From Cenococcum geophilum 1.58 (Eukaryota > Ascomycota > Dothideomycetes > Gloniales > Gloniaceae): a DNA stretch of 64,000 bases. The position numbers and the translations under genes are program-made. The notes under the pieces were generated by a model. The model searched no databases. It saw nothing but the letters and a program-made list of their open reading frames with translations, and was not told the origin of the DNA. Each line of letters starts with the position of its first letter. The stretch's first letter is position 1. The stretch lies in the NCBI GenBank assembly GCA_001692895.1, contig KV748183.1, positions 2,356,001 to 2,420,000 of the forward strand, given 5' to 3'. Below are positions 20,955 through 31,899 of the stretch, in pieces.

Positions 20955-22214
20955 GAAGTTTTCAAGCGGAGAAAGTTTCACTGAATACGACCATAGTTGT
21001 CCGTTTGTTAGTTTTAGTTGATTTTGCTAACATACCTGACACCTGCCTTGTACAATTAAACCAAGTATCGTAAAAGAACATAGCTACCCTACCGCTCACA
21101 ATAAAAGCTAAGATTACTTGCCAACCTTTTTTGGCCTATTACTCATAGGCTATGAAACAGTCTTTCCATTCCAAACCCGTAGGATTCACTCCCACAAGCG
21201 TCATGTTCCCAGCCAGTTCAGGCACGCTATCCGAAAAATCAGGTCGAGTAAATCTATAATCTATAAACTACTTATTAATGAAGCAGCAACAATTGAGCTC
21301 AAGATGTTAGTTGCATCTATTAGTCCGGCTCCCACCGGCCGTCTCAAAACAATTAGACCATTCCTAATCGGGGTTATCACTCTTCGGGCGGTCGGTATCT
21401 ATCCTTTAGCTCTCTGCCATGCTCCCACTACTATTAGTACATAGTCCTTCTACCCTTATTTCTTTGTAGAGTTTCACAGGATCCATATATAGGAATAGAT
21501 AGTTATCGTTTACATTGGTGGTAAATACAGCTGCAGACTTAGCGAGGTTGGTAATAGAATTAATGAGGTCTTAGCCTATATTTCAAGAGTAGATTTAAGC
21601 AACTAAAGAATGAAACTGTAACAGCTCCGTGGAATGAAAGACAAATCTAGTAGATTAAATACCACGTCTACTTTAGTTATATTTAAGGCTGGGTTAACGC
21701 CTGTAAAAGTAGGGCTAATGCGAATACGGCGAGCGGTGCGGCCGGAGGCGCCTAGGCCTCCGTAATCTCAATAAGTGGTGATCTGTAGGCGTAACATACA
21801 AATTTAATCTCAATATCACTAGTTAGGTTAACAAACCCTATTCTATATTACGGTATATGGCTTAAAAATATTAAGTAGCTCTATTTCTTATAGGGTTCTA
21901 ATGTCTAATTTAGGGATATATATAACTATTACGTTTAGACCCTGTTAGAAACTTTACTACTAATTATAGGTATAACAGGTTACTATTTCCTACTTCTTGC
22001 TTTTGCTAATTATATAACCTAGTATATAATCGTGTATTTAAGGTTAGAAGGGACCATAATTAGAGTGATTATCCCTTAACTTGTTGTGGCGCAACGCTGA
22101 GACTACCTTGGCACGCCCGTGCACTAGTTCTATGCTAAGCTGTACGCGAGGCATTAACAGAGCATATAAACAGACGAATTTAGCAGTGAAATTACTACTT
22201 TTTGATGCTATAAA
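20955..22214. other. Kinase 3' flank passing into AT-rich repeat DNA
   Basis: Up to about 21,240 this is ordinary intergenic DNA. Beyond it the composition becomes AT-rich with TA-heavy words like the rest of the repeat block, interrupted by a GC patch with a palindromic core near 21,750 (GGAGGCGCCTAGGCCTCC). A frame at 21118-21444 lacks an ATG and a domain. The final part, from about 22,070, is probably the non-coding 5' end of the piggyBac-like element. The rest is an unclassified decayed repeat. Confidence 0.45.
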
Positions 22215-23034
22215 ATGCCGCGAATATCTAATAACATCGACTATGTGAAGTGGAAGGATCCTTGTACCAAAAAATTGAAAAAGCTACTACTAGAGCTATG
22301 GGCGTTACTGCCCTTTACTTTTATGGAAATAGACGACTATATAGACCCCGGAGAGCCCTTTATACCCTCTAATCTTAACTAGCACAACCCTCTAGCTATC
22401 TTTAAGCTATTCTTTACTAAAGAAATAATAAATAAGATGGTGGAGTGGATAAATAAGTATATAGCGACGCATCTTATACCTAAAGAGAAGGCTCTAAAAG
22501 GGAGGCCTAGGAAGTAGAAACTAATAAGTAAGCTAGAACTATATACGTACTTTAGGGTTGTAATTTATATAGGAATTATAATAGAGCTAGTAGTAAAGGA
22601 CTATTGGGGCCCTATTAAAAAGGGTACTGTGTATAAGGTAACCGACTATATATTAAAGGACCGATTTAAGCAAATTAAGCGCTATGTTTGTTATAGTCCT
22701 ATACCTTAGGATAGCTTTAACTATATATTTAACCGCGTAGATAAGCTCTTTAAGTATCTTTAAGTACTTTACTATAAATTCTAAAGGCCTAGGCCTTACT
22801 TAGCGGTTAATAAAACTATCTAAAGGTTTATAGGTAGGGCACCTAAGATTATAAATATACCTATAAAGCCTACGCCTAAGGGCTTTAAAATATAGGTCCT
22901 AGCTAACTAGGGCTATGTATTAGATTAGCTATAGTATACTAAAGGTAACAAAAAGGCCTAGTTGACCTTAATACGGCCTTCCTTAAAGAGGGCTTTATAA
23001 AGACCTAGGCCGTAGTATTAAACCTCCTTATATA
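22215..23034 (+). mobile_element. piggyBac-like (PGBD / DDE_Tnp_1_7) transposase relic, 5' part
   Basis: From an ATG at 22215 the plus strand reads as an N-terminal piggyBac-type transposase with scattered TAG/TAA stops. Recognisable pieces are NPLAIFKLFF with KEIINKMVEW, YFRVVIYIGI, RFKQIKRYV, RFIGRAPKI followed by PTPKGFKI, and a GYVLD block. The frame is largely kept while Trp/Gln codons have become stops, the expected outcome of RIP. It ends abruptly at the minus-strand Gypsy-0 LTR at 23035, and its 3' half is not found elsewhere in the window. The family cuts and pastes at TTAA, but no terminal repeats could be assigned. Confidence 0.72.
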
Positions 23035-23458
23035 TATAACGGAACCTTATAGCAGGGACTACAATAGGCTTATTAATAGGCTAGGTATATAGGTAATATA
23101 AATTAAAGTTAATAACGTAATAATAACTAGTAGAGTAGTTGCCTAATAAATTAACTCTAATTATATTCTAAGAATTACTATAAGGAAGGAACTATCTAAG
23201 TAGAGACTAAGGGTCCTTAAATATACAACCGTACTTTTATAAAATTCTTCTTATATATAATATACGTATACTCTATTTACTCTATTATAGATTATATAGA
23301 TCTTATAGATTATATAGATTACGTTATATAACTTTAGTTACTATTTCTTATTATATAGCTCTATTGGCTCTATTTTAGACTATATTTATATTAACTAACT
23401 AGCTTTTTCTAACTCTTCTTTAAGTAGTTATAATATTGTACTTAAAGCGTCTATAATA
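23035..23458 (-). repeat. Gypsy-0 3' LTR (minus orientation, 424 bp)
   Basis: This is the reverse complement of the 424-bp LTR seen in plus orientation at 24084-24507 and 61415-61838. Ends correspond to the TG...CA termini, here decayed to TA...TA. On the minus strand a purine-rich tract (AGGAGGGAGATAG type, 23459-23475) directly precedes it, as expected for a 3' LTR. It cuts the piggyBac relic on its left. Confidence 0.85.
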
Positions 23459-24083
23459 CTATCTCCCTCCTTTTTATTTTTATTTTTAAAGATTTCTAAT
23501 ATCTCTAAGTTGTCTACTAGAGGTGTAATATCCGTTTAATTAATTTGGTTAATATTATTGCTTATTATACCTAAAGTAATTTCTTCTTCTTTAACTGCTC
23601 GTCGCATTCGCACTATCGCTGCGATATTATCTCTTAGTAAAATTATACCGTCTCCGTGTTCTTACTGTTTAAAAAAGGGGTTAGTCTATATTATGTTAGC
23701 GAACCTATCTTTATAATAACCGTCTTTTTACTTAAAGTACACTAAAGTAAATATTTGTTTATCCTATAACGTTTGCTTTATCTCTAATACTAAATATACG
23801 CGACCTATTACTCTTAATAGTCGTCTAGTTCCCTAATTAATTTATCTTAGGGTTTTATATTTAATTTACTGCTACGCGGCTAGATAATAAACTGTCTATT
23901 ACTTTAGCGAAGTTACGCTATTCCTATAATGCTAAACGAGAGGCTGCCAATGCTTAGTAATAGGCCCTTAAGTCTTGTCTTACGGCGTCTACTTAGTTAA
24001 TTTATCTTAAGAAGGTTTATAAAAAGGTGCGTTTTAAAAAGTAAAAACTTACAGAATAAGGTCTATAGGAACTTGGCAATAAA
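23459..24083 (-). mobile_element. Gypsy-0 internal 3' fragment (left piece)
   Basis: This is an inverted copy of the region downstream of integrase/chromodomain seen at about 60,830-61,414. It is contiguous in sequence logic with 61844-62378: the two pieces were one until Gypsy-1 inserted, and the 5-bp ATAAA at 24079-24083 is repeated at 61839-61843. It has no coding capacity left. Confidence 0.8.
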
Positions 24084-24507
24084 TATTACGAACGCTTTAA
24101 GTACAATATTATAACTACTTAGGGAAGAGTTAGAAGAAGCTAGTTAGTTAATATAAGTATGGTCTAGGATAGAGCTAATAGAGCTATATAACGAGGAATA
24201 GTAACTAAGGTTACGTGATATAATTTATAGAATCTATAGGATCTATATAATTTATAATAGAGTAAATAGAGTATATATATATTATATATAAGAAGGATTT
24301 TATAGAAGTACGGTTATATATTTAAGGACCTTTAATCCTTACCTAGATAGTTCCTTCCTTATAGTAATTCTTAGAATATAATTAAAGTTAATCTATTAGG
24401 TAACCACTCCACTAATTATTATTACGTTGTTAACTTTAATTTATATTACCTATACACCTAGCCTATTAATAAGCCTATTATAGGACTTGCTATAAAGTTC
24501 CGTTATA
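24084..24507 (+). repeat. Gypsy-1 5' LTR (424 bp)
   Basis: Begins TATTACGAACGC and ends CCGTTATA, decayed from TG...CA. Its partner is 61415-61838. It is immediately preceded by the ATAAA target duplication. Confidence 0.88.
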
Positions 24508-24599
24508 TAATTACTACCTAGTTATAGTATAAAATACAAAAAGTTAAATAATATACCACTAAAAGCAGCCACTATAACGCTATTGACGGCGGCAACTAC

Positions 24600-25795
24600 T
24601 TTAAGGTTAGGAGGTAATACTAGTATAGCAGATACTAACTTATAACAACCTATAACGGTTAGGTAACTATAAGAAATAGTTAACTAGTTAATAACTAATA
24701 ATATAGCGTTGGAAGAAAGGGTTAATAGGATTAGAGCAGTGAAGATTAAGTTACTATTAATTAAAAGGTACTTAGGAGAAAGATTAAAACTTAAAGAATT
24801 CCTTACGTAAATATACTTTAAAGTTACGTAAAAAGGGGTAAAGCTACTAACACCTATAGATCGAATAGCCTATACGGGACTATTCCTATTAGGAAGAGTA
24901 CTTAAGTGGTTTAAGCCTTACCTTATAAAAATACAGGCAAATGGAATAATAACTACTAATTAGAAGGTGCGATTTATATTCTTAAGCTAAAAAGGGTTTA
25001 CGGAGCGACTTATATAAATATTTAGAGACCTAGAGGCGGTAACTATAGCGGAAAGAAAACTCTAAGACATTACGTAACGGACCTTAGCAATTAAGTACAC
25101 TATATAGTTCTAGACGCTAGCTATATAAGTTAAGTAGAATAATAAGGCGCTTATAGCATAGTATAAATAAGGACTTAAGGCTAAAGTCTAGGACGTAATT
25201 ATCCTAATAAAAGATGTGGATACCCTATAGGAACTAATAGATTAAGCGATTAAGATTAATAATTAGATCTACTAAAGGGAATAGGCTAAAAGAGGTTAGG
25301 ATAGAGTTCTATAGTTATATAAGACGTAAAGTACGCAATAACTAAAGCTGAATTAAAAACTATAGTATGGCGTAGAGCTAATAAACCTAAGTAGTACTAA
25401 AGAGAAGAAATAGTTTAAAAAATAACTATAAAAACCTAAAGGTTAAGGATCTAGTAATTACAGGACTAAGGAGTAAAGGCTAAACTAGGGATTTTAGTAG
25501 TAGAAGATATTTAGGCGGACTCTATAATAAGAAAAATGGTTTAAAGAAGAAGCTTATATAAATTGCGGAAAATAAGGTTATTACGCTAAAGACTATAAAA
25601 GTGGTTAGAGTTACTATATAGTAAAAGGGATAAAACTGGTAAATAATATATATATATAAAGGGACGATAATATACTATAAGGAATAAAAGAATATTTAAT
25701 TAAAAGTTTTATATTTTATTATAATAACGTATACTAAATTTATATAGACACTAAGTATGGCGTAAGCTATTAGCTATAAGAGCTATATTTAGTAA
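24600..25795 (+). pseudogene. Gypsy-1 gag remnant with CCHC zinc knuckle
   Basis: A plus-strand frame with many TAA/TAG stops retains a capsid-like stretch (FLLGRVLKWFKPYL type, about 24,880-24,930). Near 25,557 it has a decayed zinc knuckle reading INCGK*GYYAKDYKSG, where the last Cys of CCHC has become Tyr (TGC to TAC/TAT class). The same region in Gypsy-2 is at 46,600-47,520. It encodes the nucleocapsid/capsid part of the element and is non-functional. Confidence 0.7.
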
Positions 25796-25813
25796 AATAT
25801 AAAGGAATTAATA

Positions 25814-26553
25814 ATAATTCATTGCTTAACGTCCGATTTAGATCCCTATTAGGCCCACGCGGACTACTCCTTATTTATATATAGGGAGAAAACTCAACTT
25901 AAGAAAGACTTAACTTGAGAAAACCCCATAATCTATCTCCCTGCGTCTTGGGACTCGCCTATAAGGCGCCTGCGAGGCGCCTATAAGTTACCTATAGTGC
26001 TTCTACTACCTTACTTTTTAACCTCCTTAGAAACCACTGCTGCCGTAACTAGCCTACGGACGCGCTAGTATTGTATACTTTACTCTACTACTATAGAGTC
26101 ATTAGGGGGCGCCCGTTGCTCGCCCCCCCGCCCTCTATTATTATTTCCTTTATAACCTAGAACTAATTTAGTATATTTTAGCTAATAAGCCACTAAGTAA
26201 CCGCCTTAAGGCCTTTTTATATTAAGAGCAGTGTCTTATAGTTCTCTGTGCCAGCTACTAAGAGTATTACTTCTTAGTTAGTGCGTAAGGGACATAATAG
26301 TATTACGTGTTTTAGTGTCTGTCTTAGCCAGCTACATTTACATCTTAGGCTACCTACTAGGATACCTACCTAGTAGAGCCAGTCTTTTAGTCCTATTATT
26401 CCTATTCTTAAGAGCGTTGCTATTGTATTTTCTGCCTTTATTAGGCCTTTTTAGAGCCCTAGGGTATCTACCCCCTATAGCGTTAACCATGCTACGGCTT
26501 AGGTTCCTCTTACCTTAGTTAGCCTCTGTACCTTTAATATAAAGGAATTAATA
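25814..26553. mobile_element. Unclassified 740-bp insertion with 18-bp target duplication
   Basis: The 18-bp word AATATAAAGGAATTAATA occurs at 25796-25813 and again at 26536-26553, and the Gypsy-1 frame resumes after the second copy. The insert body, 25814-26535, is richer in GC than its surroundings and holds an open 67-codon stretch (26315-26518) of Leu-rich, non-recognised sequence. It lacks LTRs and obvious terminal inverted repeats. A long duplication is typical of LINE/SINE-type target-primed insertion. Read on the minus strand, the element would end in an ATTATTATT-like tail, which agrees. Confidence 0.65.
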
Positions 26554-27025
26554 GACTAGTTTATAAATTGGATATTAAGGACAATAAATTTAATATAGGC
26601 GAAACATTTTATAATAATAAGGCAATAAAGGCGGTTTATTAGAAATATATAGACCTTAGAAATATTATATAAGAGGTAAAGGATAATTCCACTATAGAAT
26701 AGGGAATATTAGTAGGGATTAAGACCCTACTAGATACGATATTTATCGCTTTATAAGACGTAAGAGAAGTAGGATAGTAAACTATTTTGGCACTTAATAA
26801 AGGCAAAAGGCTAAAAGCTTAAGACTCTTAAGATAAGATACGAGACGACTAAGATTTTTAAGATAAGATAAAGTAAGCTTAAGGACCTATAATGGATAAT
26901 AACCGATAGAGTAGAGTAATAGCTTAGTTTAGTAATATATAAATAAGCTTAGGACGAAGTTTCCTAAAGATGTAAGATTTTTAAAATAAGATAAGTAAGA
27001 TTTAAGATTCTTAAGATAAGATAAG

Positions 27026-27210
27026 TATCGGAATATTTACGTGTGGCACTAGGCCACGACAAGCGAAGCGAAGCGAAGCGAAGGGGCCTTAGGCCCCTTT
27101 CCCTCGCATAGCTTCGATTAATAAAAATCAACTATTATCGTATTAACTAGCAAAGACTATTTAACTATAATTCCGGCCTATTATAATAGGTATCCCTAGT
27201 AATACTAACA
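27026..27210 (+). repeat. Copia-1 5' LTR (185 bp)
   Basis: Pairs with 35114-35283. It is 15 bp longer because the GCGAA motif is present in several tandem copies near 27,061-27,082 but only once in the right LTR. The conserved block GGGGCCTTAGGCCCCTTTCC forms a strong palindrome. Confidence 0.85.
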
Positions 27211-27489
27211 CTAATTAGTGGTTGTTAATTATTAACTATAAAACAGCAAGGAATTTATCTAGAAGAGGCTAAACTATAAATATTAGGATTATATCCCTAC
27301 CCCTTTATAGAAACGCGCTAGAGGAAACCGGCAAAGTAACTTTAAAGGCTCCTAGAGGAAGCTAGTATATACCTTTAGCAAGTATTAAAGAAGCTACGCA
27401 AGATTTCTAAGGACTTATATAGAATTAGCGAGCTACATCGGGAAAATATTCGCAGGCTAGGTTTTAAGTCGACTTTATTAAGCGCGTTT

Positions 27490-27665
27490 CGCGTAATTAA
27501 TATGCAGTTAACTAACTTAACACATTCAAAAGTTAAATAATACGCAGTTAACCAACTTAACATATTTAAAAGTTAAATAACACGCAATTAACCTATAATT
27601 AACCTATAATTAACCAACTTAATATATTTAAAAGTTAAATAACACGTAGTTAACTAACTTATATA
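27490..27665 (+). repeat. Tandem repeat, about 40-bp unit, in the Copia-1 leader
   Basis: Several imperfect copies of a unit containing AACTTAACACATTCAAAAG and TTAAATAACACGCAGTTAAC follow one another. The repeat is non-coding. Confidence 0.65.
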
Positions 27666-27716
27666 TTCCTTAATATATAATTAAGGTAATATAATATATT
27701 ATTTTTAAGTTATATA

Positions 27717-27930
27717 CTTAAGAGGCTCTATATAAAGCTCTATACAAAGCTCTACGACAGAGGCTCTGTATAAGGCTCTGCACGAAGCTCTATATAAAGC
27801 TTTGCGACAAAGGCTCTGCACAAAGCTCTACACAAAGCTTTACATAAAGCTCTACGTATAGAGGCTCTGCACGAGGCTCTACGCGAAGCTCTATATACGG
27901 AGGCTCTATACAAAGCTCTATATCGGGTCC
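27717..27930 (+). repeat. Tandem repeat of AAAGCTCT / AGGCTCTGCAC units
   Basis: Many imperfect copies of 10-12-bp words (AAGCTCTATATA, AGGCTCTGCACG) occur in direct orientation. The array is part of the long untranslated leader of Copia-1. Confidence 0.7.
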
Positions 27931-28024
27931 CCGCATATACCTCTACTAAGTTACCCCCTTTACAGCCACCTTATTTTTTACCCTTCCTTATATCCTTCCT
28001 ACCTTAGGAGGTATTAGAACGGCA

Positions 28025-28900
28025 GCTAGCAGAGGACCGTCGCCAAAACTAGACAACCGTCGCTAGAACTAGACAACCGTCGCTAAAACCAGACGACCGT
28101 CGCTAGAACTAGATAACCGTTGCTAGAACTAGACAACCGTCGCCAGGACCAGATGACCGTCGCTAAAACTAGATAACAACTGTTTAAATAACTAGCTAGC
28201 AAACACTATAAACGATTTAATTAATTAATTAATCGAATTAAACTAGAGCTTTAATATTGGCCCATTACTAAATTAAATTAAAACTTCTTAGGGAGGCACT
28301 TTAGATAACTACTATTTAAATATATAGCTAGCGAACGGCTATAAAGAACGATTTAAATTAATAAGAGCCTTTAATTAGGCCAACTCCTCCCTTAAATTAA
28401 ACTAGATATTAACGCAAGCAGGTAGGCAAATAGGTAAATAGGTAGGTAGGTAGATAAATAAGTAGATAGGCAGATAAGTAGGTAGGCAGGTAGGTAGGCA
28501 AATAGAAGAAAACCGTTGCCAAAACTAGACGACCGTCGCTAGAACTAGACAACCATCGCTAGAACTAGATAACCATCGCTAGAACTATAACTATTACTAA
28601 AACTAGACGACCGTCGCCAGAACTAGATAACCGTTACTAGAACTATAACCGTTACTAGAACTAGACGAACGTCGCTAGAACTAGATAACCGTCGCTAGAA
28701 CTAGATAACTGTCGCCAGAACCAGACAACCGTTGCCAAAACTAGATAACCGTTGCTAGAACTAGACGACCGTTGCTAAAACTAGATAACCGTCGCCAGAA
28801 CTAGATAACCGTTGCTAGAACTAGATAACCGTCGCTAAAACTAGATAACCGTCGCCAAAACTAGTAGACGACCGTTACTAGAACTAGACGACGACCGTTT
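28025..28900 (+). repeat. Minisatellite with 20-bp unit (GACAACCGTCGCTAGAACTA)
   Basis: Two blocks, about 28,025-28,170 and 28,505-28,895, consist of roughly two dozen copies of a 20-bp unit with transition-type variation. They are separated by unique sequence and a GGTA/GATA-type microsatellite (about 28,420-28,500). A second pair of longer repeats (ACTAGCTAGCGAAC contexts near 28,190, 28,320, 28,910 and 29,030) is interleaved. No coding potential is seen. Confidence 0.8.
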
Positions 28901-31899
28901 AAATAACTAGCTAGCGAACACCACGAACGATTTAATTGATCAATTAAATTAATCTAGAGCCTATTACCGAATTAAATCAAATTAAGGCCTCCTAGGGAGG
29001 CACCCTAAATAACTACTGTTTAAATATATAGCTAGCGAACGGCTATAAAGAACGATTCAAATCAATTAGAGCCTTTAATCGGGCCGACCTCTCCCCTAAA
29101 TTAAATTAGACACTATAGGCAGATATAAACAGGTAGGTAATATAGATAGGTAGATAATGCAGATAGGTAGTAAATATAGACATAATAGATTATATAAAGA
29201 AGTGTATACAATTTATCTTAATAGCTTTATAAACAGCTTTAAAGTAGCCTTTATTATCTAAAATTATAAGTTATATAGGTTGCGTAGGTTGCGTAGGTTG
29301 CGTAGGTTACGTAGGCTATACGTAGGCTGCGCGTAGGCTGCGTGTCAAATGAACTTAACATAGGCTAGTTTATTAAGTTAGTTAATGCCCTTAATAGCCC
29401 ACCAACGACGCCAACTTCTAGTAGCTAAGGTTATTTACAAGGGACAATATTTTGCTAATATAAGAACCTCTCCCTCTATCTAACCCTCTAAGTCGCGTCT
29501 ATTACGCAAAACAATAACGTTTATAAGGACTTAAGTAGAATCGGTAAGCTAAGAACCTCTCCCTCTACTAACACTCTAAGTCTCTGTTAAGAACGTTATT
29601 ATAATAACCTTAATTTTACCTTTAATCTACCTATAAACCCGACCTCTACAAACCTAACTTTTAACTACGTTAACCCCTTTTAAACTAGTTAATTCCTAAA
29701 TTAATATATTATTATAAGATAAATATACCTACAATAAGGAGAAATGGGGAAACTTATTTAATCTTATAAACGAAAACGACCTTAATATAGAAACAGTGAA
29801 TAGATATATTATATACTATATCTAGTACTACTAAGACGAGAAGTTTAAGGACCAAATCCTATGGAAATACTTTTAAGAAGATTTTAAAGAATGGACAAAG
29901 GATATCTTTAATCTTAGTCATAAGAATTTAGTCTAAATACTATAAGATTATTTATAATTGTATAGATGCTATATAGGCAGAGATAGGAGAACCCTTCCTA
30001 TAAACTTATAAATTGCTATTAAGGAAGAAGAGTATTATAAATAGACTAAAGAAGAAATCAATTAGCAACTTAAAGAAGGCGGCGAATTTTATTTATAGTG
30101 GAATCCTACAAATTATAAATCGCAAGCACTAAAATTAGTGGCAGCATTAATACCCCAGACTACCCCAGCGATACCTTAAGCTACTTCTCCTACACTAGCA
30201 GCAGCAGAAGAGCAGCATTAATGAGATACCCTACAAGATTAACATACCTACCCTCCTCTACCGCTATTACAGCTAAATATACCTATGCTATAGAACCTAC
30301 CTCCGTTAGAGAACCTACCTACATTAACGAACTTATCTAGATTGCCACCACCACTACAACTACCCGCAATTGTGACATAGATATTACCTGCTATATCTAT
30401 ACCACTAACCCCACTTATACCACCAAATGATTAAATATTACGAAATCTCCTAGCACTACTATGTAATAAATAAGCTTAACCACCTTACTAGTACTACCCT
30501 AAATGGAATATATAGAGCCAATAATAACCCTAGACTACTTTAACTAAACTACTTATAGACTTAATAAAGTTTTACACTAATAATACTAAGAAGTATAGAG
30601 GAGAAGCATATAATATTCTTAATGCCAAGTTATAAGTATTCTATAATCGCTATATTATAGTTAAAGTGCTAAAGGAACAATATTATATAGCATTTCTAAT
30701 TATGCTTAAGGATCGGGTAAGCGATTTTTACTATAATAAAATCACGGGAAGATTATATGACTTTATTACAATGGTACGAATAGTAAAGATATATTTTAAG
30801 ACTAAGGAAAACCGTTAACTGTATATATTGGAATGGAGAGAGACTATATATTAGCGAATCATTAACACTAACTTAGAAAAATTATAACTTAAGTGTCTGT
30901 AAATGCTCTTTAACAAACTTTAAAAGATCTAACGTAGATTATTAGAAGAATACTAAAGAGAATATAGTCTTTGGGATTAAGTTATTAGTGCCTATAAAGG
31001 TATTAATAAATATAGTCTTATATTATATAACCCGGCCACTCCATTTAAGGGCGTATATGCTTAGTTATAATTAGTAGTAGGTATAGTAGTACGTACCTAA
31101 GAGACACGACAATACTATACGTAGACTATTCCTTAGAAGCAAGATAATTAAAGCAATACCAAGCAGTATGACTAGAATTGGACTAACCGTACGTATAGAG
31201 GACCCTAAAGAGGCTCCTAGCGTAGATTATACCCACGCAGAGGATACCAAAGTAGAGAAAACTACTGTGGCGGATATCATAACTATTACCCACCCCGTTA
31301 TAAGCAATACTACATTTATAATAAACCTAGATGCTAGTTAAGCAAGTATATAGTAGAAGATAGATAATAAGTATATACTAAGTATTAATAATATGCCCAA
31401 TATATAGGAGAGTAGGAAGTTATATTAGCCTAGTATTATAGCTTCCTTACTATATAGGAAGGAGTAAAAGATCTTCTAAATAATAATGCAGGAGAAGTAG
31501 ACTATATAATAATAAGTATAGAGATTAAGAAGGAATATAATATGTATTTTACGGAGTTTAGAGAAGTTAACGGTACCTAAACCGTAGCTATCTTAAACAA
31601 CCAGTCTACCTAGCACGCGGTTACTAGCGAAGATATCTTTAAGGTACCACTATTACAGTTGCTAGAGACCTTAGTATTTACGTTTAAGGACTAATATTCG
31701 TTAGAGGTCTTCTAGGGCATTATGCCAGACAGCGGAGCTGTAGGTATATTAACTGCTAGCTAACCTTAATTCTAGGCATTATAAAAGCTTAACACTAGTG
31801 TCTAACTTAATACTACTACAGCTAGAGCTTACAAGATTAGATTTAGTAAAGGCACTGTATTATCCTAAGGCACTATCTAAGTTCCTACCCCGCTAGGCA

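Noticed and set aside
28025-28900. CRISPR-like array
   Set aside because: The 20-bp units are contiguous with no unique spacers and lie inside a retrotransposon of a eukaryote, so this is a minisatellite.
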